From positions 140,788-204,787 of the forward strand of contig MNCI01037504.1 of the NCBI GenBank assembly GCA_015680685.1: a DNA stretch of 64,000 nt, written 5' to 3'. The first letter of the stretch is position 1, and the number at the start of each line of letters is the position of its first letter. A program made the position numbers and the translations under genes. Shown in pieces: positions 11,601 through 24,243 of this stretch. The notes beneath the pieces were generated by a model that worked only from the letters and a program-made list of their open reading frames with translations, was not told where the DNA came from and did not search any database. The DNA comes from Gnetum montanum. Lineage: Eukaryota; Streptophyta; Gnetopsida; Gnetales; Gnetaceae.

Positions 11601-12310
11601 AAAACATCCTTTCTTTAGGATAGTTCCCACACATGTGAATAAAACTAGTAGACCTACTAGCTCATCAAAACTAGCACAAGGACAATCTGTTGCAAACCCC
11701 TTCATCAAAAAAATAATGTCTCTTAATCCTATGCAAAAGCCAAGAACCATCACCACTCTAAAACAAAATATTAAAAAATATGAACATATCATTGTGGAGA
11801 GATAGAATATTCCATGCATTACTAATAATGATGAGGGATGCAATGGTGGGTTGAAAGTTCAAAGTGATAACACAATCCCTATAGCAACCCACAACAAACT
11901 TAAGGAACAAGTGTGTGTGAAAAACTAAGTCTACACAATAGCCATTAAACCAAAAGACACCTAGTGGCTAAAACATGGGAATACCAAACTATTTAAAAGA
12001 TGTATGAAAACAACCACTCCACTTATTAGTTCTAGTCCTAAGAAAATGAATCAAACAAAGAACTTAGAAAAAGACATCTTACACTCTAACTATACACCAA
12101 AAGAAGATGATAAACAAGGAGATCCAAGAATTAAAATAAAAAACTAGAAAGAAAACATATTTGGACCCTATAAAAAGGAAATACCTTCAAGTCCAATTGA
12201 ATATATATCTCCAAATGATGGAAACCTAATTATCATCAATGTTAAATATGCTATCAAGAGAAAGCTTAAATTACTAAAGATGGTAAATGGAAAACTTATG
12301 GTGTATAACT
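11601..12310 (+). pseudogene. H protease/linker remnant up to the RT start
   Basis: This is degenerate text containing the linker block (about 11900-11975: VCVKN..YTIAIKPKDT.WLKHG in one frame). Near 12175-12300 it reaches the segment FPSSPIEYISPNDGNLIIIN, the same segment that leads into RT in B (17700-17780). Homology then jumps to the 3' untranslated region at about 12305-12360 (tcatggggaggatg). The RT-integrase deletion breakpoint is therefore visible here. F has the same joined text at 48600-48540. Confidence 0.6.
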
Positions 12311-13127
12311 AAGGGAATGTGTGGTCCATTTTCCCCATGCTCATCCATGAGTTTAGTCATGGGGAGGATGTTCCATCTTGAATCAAAAACTAATAAGTGC
12401 ATTTTCACTTTTTGTTTTACAATTTTTTATCATTTAATTATTTCTTCAAAATTTTCCAATTCTTAATATGTTTTCAATTTCTTGTTTTTTTATTTTTTTT
12501 ATAATATTCTCTTTTCTTATGTCATTTCCTTTATTTTTTATGCATTTCTATTATGTTTTTGTTAATAATGATATTGGCAATCATGATGTAGAAGTCAATG
12601 CTATGTGTTGGGTCTTTATCCTATACTATCAAGTTGATTGGGTAAATAATTGTGTACTATAATGAGACAACATTACTCATGCATCCATATTCTCTAAATA
12701 AAAGGTCTTTATCATGAAAACAATATGTTTCTTCTCACACAAAATTAAAATTATCTACTAATCATTATGCCTTGAAGAAAGAGGGAAAGACCAAGTGGGG
12801 ATGGTAAAGGGTGTGACCTCAAGGGGATTTGTAGGTTCTCTTTTTGATTTCCTTCTTATGGTCTATGACTCCTCATGGAACATATCACCACTCTTATCAT
12901 TGACCAATAAATAGGAAGCATGCCTTTGAATGGTGTGGTTCCCATAAAAAAAAAAGAAAAAAAAGAAGAGAGAGAGAAAAAAGAGGAACATGAGAGAAAA
13001 AAACACAAAAAAAGAAAAGAAAGGAAAAAAATAATGAAAATTCAAAGAAGACCCCTTAGACAGAATAATGTACTACAAGCACTAGTTATGGGGCTAAAAA
13101 GACATGTTACTCATGCCTGAAGGCACC
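12311..13127 (+). other. H 3' untranslated region, first part
   Basis: It begins with tgagtttagtcatggggagg, then a T-rich block (12410-12570), gggtgtgacctcaagggga near 12810, and a purine-rich A/G run (12947-13040). It stops at 13127 where F is inserted. The short ORFs in the A/G run are low complexity. Confidence 0.65.
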
Positions 13128-13400
13128 TGATGCACGATAGGTACCCCTACATCCAACCATACGAATTATAAACATTCACACATGATCCAGTTGAATTCCA
13201 TAGATGAGACTAGTTGTGGCATCTAGATTGTTAAGCATTGATTACAAGACGTTATCTTCCCACTTGGACTAGTGGTAGCTTTGTCACGTATGATATAGTC
13301 TTGAGTGAGGCATATGATAATTAATGTTGTTTAGCCTTTAATACTTCCAATTACAAACATGATGGAAATTGAAAATAGAAATTTAAATCTAAGTAATGAT
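13128..13400 (-). repeat. F 3' LTR, U5-side part
   Basis: Matches 60325-60597 of F's 5' LTR base for base over long runs (for example ctagttgtggcatctagattgttaagcattga in both). It is interrupted at 13400 by element B. Bases 13396-13400 (atgat) are one copy of B's target duplication. Confidence 0.9.
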
Positions 13401-14257
13401 TGATAAATCATGTTTTTGAATGCTTCGATATTAAGGTGGTCGTGATATCGAGTACATGATATTGCAACCCAGGATGCAATATCATACATTTGATATCGTA
13501 GGGTTGCTCCCAGGTCTATAAATATAGCACCTAGGTGCACAATTGGAAGTAAGTTTTTGGTAGTCAAGTAGCGAAACTCTTGCAGTTTGTTCATTTGAGA
13601 GTTCAAATATTTTTTAAGTGCCTGTAGTAGGAGATCTAAGTGTGAACAAATCTTTATTCAAGTAGTGATGTACTTGAGCACACCATTGTGTTAGCAATAA
13701 AGATGAACTCTTTGATTCATTCCTTGCAGCACTTGAGATTTTATTTCTTATAGATTTACATATTGTTATTTCATGCAATTTACATTAATGTTATTTATCT
13801 AGTAATTAATTTTGATCAATTAAGAAAATCATCAAATTACACAAGCATGACCCCTTCGAGCATATGTGTGACACTTGGTAGCTCAGAAACAACTAGCGTT
13901 TGACATCCCAATAGTGTTTGCACAACATTTAGGATGTGTTCAGGAAGTGGAAATGGTTACTTGTGTTAGACTAGATTAGACTATAGTTTACTTAACAATT
14001 AATCATTCTTACTTTTATTCTTTTTATAGGTGAGTAATTCCATAAAAACACAAAATAATAAAAATATTATGCCTCAGTTACACTTAACCATAAAATTGCA
14101 TACCACAAGTGGGACTAGAAAGACAATGAATGAACAACATGCACACATTATTTAGCTCTAGTGTACTTAGTAACTATAGTCTACAGAATTCGACTAGATC
14201 ACACATGAAAGCTTGTGATTCGTATGGTTGGGTGTAGGGGTACCTTGCTACTCATCA
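13401..14257 (+). repeat. B 5' LTR (857 bp)
   Basis: Starts TGATAAATCATG and ends CTCATCA. A TATA box (tataaata) lies at 13517-13524, GATATC motifs at 13440-13500, and AATAAA at 13696-13701. It aligns with 22586-23456, with one missing 14-bp GATATC unit. Confidence 0.95.
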
Positions 14258-14258
14258 T

Positions 14259-14276
14259 TGGCACTGTTGCTAGGGA
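14259..14276 (+). other. B primer-binding site
   Basis: TGGCACTGTTGCTAGGGA starts one base after the LTR. It is a decayed complement of the tRNA-Asp 3' end. Confidence 0.8.
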
Positions 14277-14422
14277 CTGTAGTTCTTCATGCACAATCTA
14301 AACCCAATGAAACTTAGTAACCTTGTTGTTTGAATCCTAAGAGTCAAATACTAGGAAAACAAAAATTATTATCATTAAATTAAACCTTAACTATACACTA
14401 TTTACAAGTTTATTAACACAAA

Positions 14423-16740
14423 ATGTCTTCTTCTCATAGGAGCCCATCTTCACCCAGGGTAGTTCAAGTGCCTCAACAATATCAGGTGGTATATGCTCTT
14501 CCTAATGAGTATGTACCACACTTTACCTTCATCTTACATCAAGATGAATTGATGTGGTGGTGCGATATGGAAGGCAACATTATGTTGCCACCTAAATGAT
14601 TTTTTCCAGCAATGCTCCAACTAATATTAAAGCTACACGAGCTCCAACATCTTGACAAAGAGTATGAGATGCGAGATCTTGACTTAAGGCATTATCATCC
14701 CATTTAAGCACAAAAATTAAGGGATCAGCAGCTAGAGCACCAACACGAGCTTGTGAAGGGTAAGGGGTCAACCATCTTTCCATTTCTACTTGGCCCAATT
14801 GATAAAGGCAACCACTTTTTTAGTAATTCTCCTCTCTTTAACTTTATTCAATGACCTCTCAACCAAAATGTACAATCCACAATCCATAATCCAGGTTCTG
14901 GTCAAAATGGATCCAATGAAAAAAATGGATCTAGGAAAGCAAGTTAAGAAAAGGGGGGACAAAGGAGATCATGATCATGATCATGGTCACAAGCATCAAA
15001 GGAAGGGTGATTGGTGTCAGTGTAGAGCAAGTTCCCCTTCTTCTTCCCCTTCATCTTCATCATATTCTTCTTCATCTAGTTCAGATCATGGCTATAGAAG
15101 GAATAACCATGATGGAGCTGACCGATGGGACCAAAACAATAGAAGGGACCATCAAGATAGTCGTGACCAAAGATGTAGACAATCTAGAGAGTCCCATCAT
15201 CAACAAAGAAAGGCTAGTATAGAACATCGTAGACACCACCATCATGGCCTTGATAAACCTCTACTTACTACTCAGGGCATGTTGAATATTGCAGAGGCTA
15301 TGAGGATTTCAACTAGGCATGTAAAGGACAGTAGAATAAAGAGGCTTGATATGAACAACATCCCTCGGTTTGAGGGAGGATATGATGCTGATCCACAAAA
15401 TCATCTCTAGGTCTTCCAAGATGCATGTGCCTTGTAGAATATGGAGAACAAATGGCAAAAGCTAAAATTATTTCCAAGGATACTTATAAAGGAAGCAAAA
15501 AATTGGTATTGATCCTTGGAACTAGAATCAATCAGGTAGTGGAGTATGATGTTGGAATTATTCAATGACAAATATCAAATGTACTCCCGAGTATCCAATC
15601 TAAGGAAACAAAATCAAGAGTGGAAACAAGGGAATCATGAACCCTTGGATGTTGCTATTGGCCAATACTACTCTCTGTTGCATAGGTGTCCCAGCCATGG
15701 ATACTCTCAGCTTGATCAACTTCACCATATCATAGATGGGTTGCGTCTGAAACTAGGAAAATCCTTGGCATCTATTCCCAAAAGAGATTGACAAAGTTAA
15801 GAATCCATCAAATTTAAAAATTAATTAAGCAGGTAGCCAAGGAGGAGGGAGAACTAAGAAAATGTGAAAGTGAAGAAGAATACAATAGGGACCCTTCTAT
15901 TCAAAAAAAGGAGATTTAACTTTGTGACAGTGAGGATGAATTTGCCAAAGATGAGGTGGTGAATCAGAAAATCTTACCATTCCAAAAATTGCAATTAGAA
16001 ATCATGGCCAAGGTTGATCAGTTATGGGATTCCATGGATAATAGATTTCAAGTTGTTTTAAAAATTGTTGAAGAGTCTAAGGAGCAAAGTAGTGAGAGAG
16101 AGCATCAGAGATGTAAGGAAGCTAAACGTACCAAATTTAAGGGTAAAGGTAAAATGGCTGCGATAGAGATGGTTGCAAATAGTGGTTCAGATGATGATGG
16201 TGGGTGTGATGTTTACCAGTATGAACATCCTAAGGGATGTTGTCCAGTTGTATCACACTTGTAGGAATCTGGGGTGCATGCCTTACATCCACAACTTACA
16301 CAAAGGTAAACACCCAAAAGATTTCCTTATCCACAAGGTAATCCTTGACCAACCATAGCAATACTATCCAAGTGGAACTCCTCCACAACCCTATCAATTG
16401 TGTTAGCAGTGGCAACAACCACAATCGTGGGCATTGCCACCTCCAAGACAACAATACCCTTACTGACAACCAAATTCCTATGGTTACTATATTTAGAAAC
16501 CTTCATCTCTAAGGGACTCCTTTGGTAATGTTATTGCTTACCAACATCATCACTACCCTTATGAAGCATATCAATCACCCTATCCAAGGAGGGATGCCAC
16601 CTACTATCCTCATGCACCTTGTCCCTACACCAACTCCTCCACTTCCTGTACAACTACCACCTGCTCCGTTCATGCAGGGTGAATTGCCTACACAACCATA
16701 GCAAAGGAACACTATGAGGGAAGTTAACTTGCAATTCATT
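14423..16740 (+). pseudogene. B gag pseudogene
   Basis: The frame starts MSSSHRSPSSPRVVQVPQQ at 14423, like the gag starts of F (MSSSHRANN) and G (MSLSHVSDN). It changes frame before 14790. There an open 206-codon stretch carries a Ser run (15035-15085), an Arg/Asp/His-rich segment and the conserved capsid entry IKRLDMNNIPRFEGGYDADP. The same frame continues through in-frame stops to 15791 with capsid text such as LELFNDKYQMYSRVSNLRKQ and QLHHIIDGLRL. After another frame change, 15956-16264 has GGCDVYQYEHPKGCCPV, followed by a Pro/Gln/Tyr-rich tail to about 16740. I see no standard CCHC zinc knuckle. The product would be the particle protein. Confidence 0.8.
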
Positions 16741-16997
16741 AACACATCTAGTGAGTCAAAACCATGAACAAAGAAAAGACCCTTCTTCCATCCTCATAAT
16801 CCACCAAAGCCCTTGGACACATTAGTGGTTGGTAACCCTACTCCTCCAACTTCCTCTATTTTCTCTCTATCTGAGTCCCCTTCAAACCAAATCCTTCTTG
16901 AATCCATATTATAATGCTAACACATGTTATATTCGATTGAATTTGAGATGGTAACCTACTCAAAAAACTAGCTAATCCTGGGAGTCCTCTAGTTTAC

Positions 16998-17420
16998 TTG
17001 CAAATTGCTGGGAATGAGCCTTGTAACACTCTTCTTGACTCTGGTTCCACTATTAATTTGATCTCACATGAGATATACACAATGTGGAACCTTCCTCCCT
17101 TAAAGAAAAGCAACATCTGGCTGAAACTAGCAGACCAATCCATCACTATTCCATTGGGATTGGTTGAGGAAATCATCACCACCATTTGTGGGTGGTCATA
17201 TCCTGATGATTTCCTAGTAATCAAAGTGAAGAACTGCAAGGGGGACTTTCTAATTATTATGGGAAGAGTGTGGCTAAGTACTATTGATGCTAAAATGGGC
17301 ATTAGAGATCTTTCCTTAGAAATATCAAAAGAAAATGAATTTGAAAAGATTGAGAAGAAGATAGTTCCATGTATCATGTACAATGACTTAGGGTGCCATT
17401 GTGTGCAGAATGGTCAATAA
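16998..17420 (+). pseudogene. B aspartic protease
   Basis: The open frame has the catalytic motif LLDSGSTINLIS (D-S-G at about residues 14-16) and the later hydrophobic segment DFLVIKV...FLIIMGRVWLSTID that ends the fold. This is the retropepsin that cuts Gag-Pol. It is a single open stretch of 140 codons and the best-preserved protease in the Athila-like copies. It is followed by a linker with CLYIVATKQEGTQWL-type text (17450-17530). Confidence 0.85.
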
Positions 17421-17689
17421 AGCAAACATCTATCTCTACATGCAAGTAGTGTGGACCAGAAGCTAAGATTCAAATATGTCTGTACATAGTAGCCACAAAA
17501 CAAGAGGGAACCCAGTGGTTGATAGCTGATGCTAGTAGTAACACATTATGCATGGAACCTACTGAGGGCCTAATGTACAAGTATGTTCCAAGTATGAATG
17601 AACTCGAGTAAGTTCATTACTAGCTCTCTGAAGGAGTAAATGATGATGTCAATTAGGGTGAGTTGGAAATTCTTAACAATTTTAAACAA

Positions 17690-18600
17690 GACCCTTAAAT
17701 TTAAGACACTACCAGCTAGAATGGAGTATGTATTTTTGAAAAATGGAAGGCCGGTATTATCATTAATGTCAAGCTTGCTACAGAACAAAAGAAAAGGTTG
17801 ATAAAAGTTATGGAAAAATGGTTAGCATCCTTTGCCTGGTCATATTCCAAACTTACTAGGATAGATCCAAGAACATGCCAGCACCAAATATACACTAACC
17901 CCGTGATCAAGTTGAAATGACAACTACAGTGACATTTTAATCCTAAATTAAAGTAGATTGTCAAAGAGGAGATTGAACAACTCCTCAAAGCAGGATTCAT
18001 CTATCCTATCACAAATAGTGAGTGGGTTAGTCCACTCGTGATTGTACTAAAGAAAGGAGGTAAATGTTAGGTGTGCATTGATTTTCAGTTACTCAACATG
18101 GCAACTTTTAAAGATCATTTTCCATTACCTTTCATGACCAAGTATTGAATACCATTTTTGGGCATTATTATTACAACTTTCTTGATGGTTATAATGACTA
18201 TAACCAAATTTAAATTACACTAGAGGACTAGGCAAAGATAACTTTCAAAAATCCTTGGGGGACATTTGCTTATCGATAGATGCCATTTAGTCTATGTAAT
18301 GCCCTAGCCATATTTCAACGATTAGTTCTCAGCATTTTCCAACAATATATTGGTAGTGAGGTAGAAGTTTTTATGGATAATTTTTCTACCTATGGAGCTA
18401 CGTTTGAGCAAGCCCTAGATAATCTTGAGCAAGTGTTCAAAAGATGTGTCAAAATAAACCTCTGGCTTAATTAGCAAAAGAGCCATCTTATGGTCCAAGG
18501 TGGTGTAATATTGGAGCATCACATTTCAAAACTAGGAATCAAGATGGACTCTAAAAAATAAGGATCATCCAAGGAATAACCCACCAACCCAAAATAGTCA
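17690..18600 (+). pseudogene. B reverse transcriptase
   Basis: It begins with the conserved lead-in PARMEYVFLKNGRPVL (about 17715). Frames shift several times before the best part at 18280-18474, which reads MPFSLCNALAIFQRLVLSIF then VEVFMDNFSTYG. The catalytic Y/F-M-D-D is FMDN, so the second Asp is lost. The text LNxQKSHLMVQGG and ISKLGIKMDSKK follows. These are Athila-type RT signatures. The enzyme would copy the element RNA into DNA, but this copy is inactive. Confidence 0.85.
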
Positions 18601-18699
18601 AAGAAGTTTAGTCATTCCTTGGTCATACTGGCTACTGCCAGTGCTTCATCGAGAATTTTTTCAAAATTGCCAAGCTATTGGTAGAATTAACAAAGATGG

Positions 18700-19190
18700 A
18701 TGCATCATTCGTTTGGACCCCTGCATGTGAATCAACATTTCAACAATTGAAGCAAAAGCTTGTTGAAATCCTCATTCTTCAAGCACCAGATTGGTCTAGA
18801 CTATTTCATGTGATGGCCGATGCATCAAATTATGCTTTGGGTGCTGTGCTTATGTAGATAGATGATAAAAAAATGTCCATATTACATTCATTACGTAAGT
18901 CGGAGCATTACAAGTGCACAACTAACTACACCATCATAGAAAAAGAGTTGCTGGTAGTGGTGTTTGCTTTAGAGAAGTTCAAGCATTATGTGCTTGGCTA
19001 CAAAGTGTTTATGCATATAAATCATAACACCATCATATTTCTAATGAAAAAACCAACAGTGAGCCTTGTGTCATACGATGGCTCATTATTTTATAGGAAT
19101 TCAATCTCACAATGATAGATCATAAAGGTGTGAAGAATTTGTTCATGGATCACTTATCACGACTAAGATGGGACAATAAGAAGAAAGAAA
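18700..19190 (+). pseudogene. B RNase H
   Basis: HVMADASNYALGAVLM (about 18810-18855) holds the first catalytic Asp. Then YTIIEKELLVVVFALEKFKH (18925-18985) has the Glu, and VFMHINHNTI is where the second Asp would be (D changed to N). NLFMDHLSRL (19135-19165) marks the end before integrase. One stop (TAG) lies at about 18856. It follows RT in the pol order. Confidence 0.8.
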
Positions 19191-19199
19191 GCCCTTCAT

Positions 19200-20500
19200 C
19201 TAATCAATTTCCTGACAAATCTCTCCTTGCAAGTTCTATTAATGCACAAATGATTGATAAACCAAAATGGTATGACACCATCCTCACTTATCTTCTCAAG
19301 CAAGAACTGCCATAAGGGTAAAGTATTTCATGGAGATTAATGAAAACCTTTACAAAGTTTATCCCGATGGCCTAGTACGTTGGTGTGTCCCTATTATGGA
19401 TCAACTGCGTGTTCTTCAGGATGCTCATGAAGGTCCTTGTGGGGGCCATTATGCTAGAAGACACACGGCCATAAAAATCCTCATGGTAGGGTATTATTGG
19501 CCAACAATCTTCAGGGATGCACATCAATTCATCCATGCTTGTGATCATTTCCAGAGGAATGGTGGAATAAAAACTTGAATGGAGGAACCACAATAATGGA
19601 TACAACCTCTTGAGCCATTCAATATTTGGGGCATTGACTTTATGGTTTCCATCGTGCCTTTATCAAACGAAATGGCATATATAATAGTCACAATTGACTA
19701 TTGTACCAAGTGGGCAAAAGCAACAACCATCACCGATTGTACATCCATCATTGTTGCTTAATTTGTACAACAAAACATCATAAACAGGTTTGGTGTACCT
19801 CATGCATTAATTTCTAATAATGGAACTCATTTTACAGGTGCCACTTTCTAGAAACTAATGCAACACTTGGGGGTTGAGCATAAACTCACAACTCCATATC
19901 ACCCCCAAGCCAATGGTCAAGCTGAGGTTACTAATCGGGAGATTACAAAAATTTTAACATGTACCATTAGCAAGTACTGAAGGGATTGGAGCACTAAATT
20001 AAATGATGCCCTTTGGGCCTATAGCTCCACATGGAAACTTCCCATATGTCATTCTCCTTATGAGCTTGTGTATGAAAAACTACTAACATTACCCATCCAA
20101 TCTGAGCTTCGTACACTCTCTACAGCCTGTGATCTTGACCTAAATCTAGGTTTAGCTCAGAAAGAAAAATTAATGAGTCTCAACTTGCTAGATGAAAATT
20201 AGTTAATGGCCTTGTCATCCAACTAAATGCATAAGGCATTCAATAAGAAACACCATGACCTTAAAATAAGAAAAGTCACATTTCAACTAGGAGATAAGAT
20301 TCTCTATTGAAATCCTACACATGTACCCTAATAAACCAAATTTCAAACATTGTGGGAAGGACCTTACATTATTGATGAGACTTTTTCATATAGGGCCAAG
20401 ATCATATACAAACCTGATAGCCTAAATAAGAAATAATTAGTCAACATTCAACAAATAAAACCCTTCCATGAGCCCAAGCTAACCAATGCAGCAAACACCT
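19200..20500 (+). pseudogene. B integrase
   Basis: The zinc domain reads HEGPCGGHYARRHTAIKIL then YYWPTIFRDAHQFIHACDHF. The last Cys of the HHCC set is Phe. The core has GIDFM (first Asp kept), ISNNGTHF (second Asp changed to Asn) and YHPQANGQAEVTNREITKIL (Glu kept). The C-terminal part ends KPFHEPKLTNAANT near 20490. At least ten in-frame stops occur. The enzyme would join element DNA to the host chromosome. Text and domain order agree with Athila pol. Confidence 0.88.
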
Positions 20501-22585
20501 TGTCAGATGGACAACCACGCTCAATTATTCGGATCTCTCTCTTCCAACTTAGTCATGGGGGAGATGGCCACCCATACTAACACCTTAGGTGGCTCCTTAG
20601 TTTTTGACTTTTTTTATTTTCCACATTTTTGGTTTTACAACTTTTATTTTCATCTTCTTTGTTTTACATTTTTATTTTACATATTTATATTTTTAAGGTT
20701 ATTGGTCTTCTCTTAGTTTTTGTTTCACACCATCATTAATATATTCAATATTTATTATCTACTCTTTTACTTTATTTTATGGTTATGTTTACTTATGTCT
20801 GATGTGTTTTTCTACTTTTTCTACTAATAAGGTGGTAGGTACAATGGTAATGTACCCCTCGATGGTGGTATGCTTCACTTGTAATTTGATTGTTGATGTT
20901 TGGTTTCTAACTTTGAATGTTGTTACTAATGACTAGGACATGGTTTCTTTTCATATAATAGGAAATGGGTCCACATCATCCACCCATCCACATACTCTGT
21001 GGTTTTTCTTGGTTTTGGAAGTGTGCAGTCTCTTCTTCATTAATGCAACTTTAATAAATTGGTGACTTGTGTAGTTTCTGGAATTGGAAAGGAATCAAAG
21101 GTTTGGATAGGGTGTGGCTTCAAAGGGATGTTGTATTCTTTGTGCTTTTCTTTTTTCCTATGTGCAAGAGTGTTCTCAGAAGCTTCTCACCGTTCCACGT
21201 CATTTCATAAGAGGAAGTCAAATAAGTCCTTGTATGGTGTGGTCCTCATCACAAAAAAAAAAAGATGAGGATTTAAAGCCCATCCCTTAGACAAAATAAA
21301 TGTGAAAAATGCATGGGCCTTTACATGGTGTGGTTTGCATTCAAAAAAAATATGGGAATTCAAAGCACACACCTTAGACCAAATAAAAGGGCTACAAGCA
21401 CTAGTTATGAGACTTGTCTTGTCTTCACTAACTAAGGCCCTTTCTCACTTCCTACCTTCACTCTAATTTGGAATAGTGGTTGTTTTGTGGGAGAATTCTT
21501 GTGTCTCAGGGGATGGACTTACCTTAGAATGTCGATGTGAATTCACTAAAAGTGGTTGGTTTTGATCTGGATTGAGAAAGGATCCTACCAGGTTAATTAA
21601 TCATAAACTCGAGAAGGGACTGCATGTGACCATGATTAGGAAATCCATTCCACTTTCTCTATCATCCATCTATGCTTTCCATACCTTACCTCACTGCCAA
21701 TTTCATGTTTTAATTCAATGTTCTACTTTGAGGTGTTAGGTTTTTTAGTTAGTTATTTTCGAGTTTTTGTACTTAACTTTCTATAACCATTAATCATCCA
21801 TGAATCCCATGAACTCCTTAGTTTGAAGTTATGCAAGGGCATAAAAGGCCTGTGCTTACTTTGGGAAGGACCCATTTGCATATCTTTTGGTTTGGTTAAG
21901 TTAAGTTCTTTACCCTTAGACAATGTTATAATCAAATTCTTTTTGCTTACCCCATCCATGTCATCCAATTGTACACACCTTCACAACTTTTTATAATGAA
22001 CTCCTTTTTGTTATTTTAAATACCCTCTTTCCAATATTCCTTGTGTTGAGTTTTTTCTGAATTGTATGGATTGCTTCTCTTACTTAACCCATTTGTCAAT
22101 CTTTCCACTAACAACATCAAGAAACCAATCTATCACAATCACAACTTGGCTAGATAAAATCACTGACGAGATAAGGTATTCAGCCACTCTTTGTTATACT
22201 ATATATACTAATCCTTGGTTTTGTTATGATTGTAGTGGAAAGTGTGGACTGGAAGCGATACCATCATCACTAAGGAGGATGCAACCATATTACTTGTAGG
22301 AGATTGTTCATGACCATTGGATCTCTTTTACCTCTTCCCCATTCTTCTGTTGCCAAGAGGGGTTGGATATCCTTTGGATCCATTAATGTTCTTTCCTATT
22401 ATCATGAACACCAATTTTGTGCACAATTATAATATTTTATGCTCAGGCACTTCTGTATTTGTTTGTTTTCTCTATGTTACTCTGCATATCATTCAAATAA
22501 GTCCACATCCCCTATTATATTTTGTAAAGGACTTGTTCCTCTTCTTCTACACTCGAGGACGAGTTTTCATTCAATCGTGGGGGTA
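20501..22585 (+). other. B 3' untranslated region and PPT
   Basis: Starts with cttagtcatgggggagatgg (20550), then a T-rich block (20600-20710) and the shared blocks gggtgtggcttcaaaggga (21110) and tactttgggaaggaccca (21857). It ends in gaggacgagttttcattc and the PPT cgtgggggta (22576-22585). No coding sequence is seen over these 2 kb. Confidence 0.75.
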
Positions 22586-23456
22586 TGATAAATCATGTTT
22601 TTCAATGCTCCAATATTGAGGTGGCCACGATATCGGGTACATGATATCAGGTACACGATATCATGGCCCAAGATGTGATATTGTACATTCAATATCGCAG
22701 AGTTACTCCTAGGTCTATAAATATAGTGCCCAAGTGCACAATTGGGAGTAAGTTTTTGGCAATCAAGTAGCGAAACTCTTGTAGTTTATTCATTTGAGAG
22801 TTAGAATATTTTCCAAGTGCCTACAACAAGAGACCTAAGTGTGAACAAATCTTTATTCAAGCATTGATGTACCTGAGCACACCATTATGTTGGCAATAAA
22901 GATGAACTCGTTGATTCATTCCTTGCAGCACTTGAGATTTTCTTTCTTATGCATTTACATATTGTTATTTCATGCAATTTATATTAATGTTATTTATGCA
23001 GTAATTAATTTTAATCAATCAAGAAAATCATTAAATTACACAAGCACGACCCCTTCGAGCATATGTGTGACACTTGGTAGCTCAGAAATGACTAGCATTT
23101 GATAGCCTAGTAGTGTTTTCACAACATTCAGGATGTGTCCAGGAAGTGGGAATGGTTACTTATGTTAGGCTAGATTATACTATAGTTTACTTAGCAATTA
23201 ATCACTCTTACTTTTATTCTTGTTCTAGGTGAGTAATTTCATAAAAACACAAAATAATAAAAATCTTATGCCTCAGTTACACTTAACCATACAATTGCAT
23301 TCCACAAGTGGGATTGAGAAGACAACGAATGAACAACACGCACACACTGTTTAGCTCTAGTGTACTTAGTCACTATAGTCTATGAAATTCAACCAGATCA
23401 CAAATAAATGCTTATGATTTGTATGGTTGGGTGTAGGGGTACCTTGTTGCTCATCA
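22586..23456 (+). repeat. B 3' LTR (871 bp)
   Basis: TATA (tataaata) at 22717-22724. It carries one more 14-bp GATATC unit than the 5' LTR, which accounts for the whole length difference of 14 bp. It ends TCATCA, followed by the atgat target duplication at 23457-23461. Confidence 0.95.
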
Positions 23457-23461
23457 ATGAT

Positions 23462-24243
23462 GGTAATGTAAATCTACTCTAGCCTAGAGTGATGAGCATC
23501 TGATCTTGGTTTACTGTACATGCCTTAGGCTCATGAAACCAGTACTAGGTTACTAAGGATTATGCTAGTGGGCAAACCAAGCTATAACACTACTTAGATT
23601 ACCAAACGATTGCACTTAAATGCTTGAAACCAATCATACTCATTTTTCTTTACTAATGAACAAGTAAAGTAAAATACTTGAAAATGTAAATAATTAAACC
23701 AAGAAAATAGTAAAAACTATGCTAAGTAAAACAATAAAACTAAGTGGATGCTGCAATGATGAAAAGTAATCTCAATCTTTATTTTCAATCATGAACTGTG
23801 ACCAAGTGCACTTCACTCGAATAAGGATTCCGTAAAACTACTTAACACCACATTGCGGGCATTAACTTTATTGCTAAAACTATGAAACAAAACTGCAAGA
23901 ATCTACCTAAGGATGGATGAAACTTATTCCAATTAATATGCACAAGTGTTATATTTATAAGTTGCACACCTCCTGTGATATCGAATTTACGATGTCGTAG
24001 CATGTGCTATGATATCAAATATACAACATTGTAGATACAATATCATAGGTGAACAAAAATTGACTTTATCAAATATATGTGACATCACATCTATGACATC
24101 ATATATGCTATGTCATAAATGCGATGTAGCATCTACGACATAATAGCCAATTAAGATACATTGATAGGGATGCTATAACATAGATGTGATGTAGCATCTA
24201 CGACATAGCATTTATGATATCTTAGCCAATTGATGATTCATCA
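23462..24243 (-). repeat. F 3' LTR, R/U3-side part
   Basis: Continues F's LTR after B; it matches 60598-61331. The U3 (about 23965-24235) is packed with gatgtagcatctacgacatag and cgatatcg-like palindromic motifs. It ends gattcatca, like the F 5' LTR. Confidence 0.88.

Larger units (their letters stand above)
13401..23456 (+). mobile_element. Element B: full-length Athila-like retrotransposon
   Basis: A 10,056-bp element with both LTRs (857 and 871 bp), PBS, gag, protease, RT, RNase H, integrase, 3' untranslated region and PPT in the usual order. The target duplication atgat is perfect (13396-13400 and 23457-23461). The unoccupied site can be read at 60570-60620, where the flanks join as taagtaatgatagtaatg. 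Every coding part has stops or frame changes, so it cannot move by itself. It is the only copy here that keeps the RT-integrase block. Confidence 0.95.

Noticed and set aside
12863-13120. Lys/Glu-rich and Phe-rich ORFs on both strands
   Set aside because: They come from a purine-rich run in H's 3' region; low complexity.
15035-15090. Possible microsatellite
   Set aside because: It is the Ser codon run inside B gag, explained by the coding sequence.
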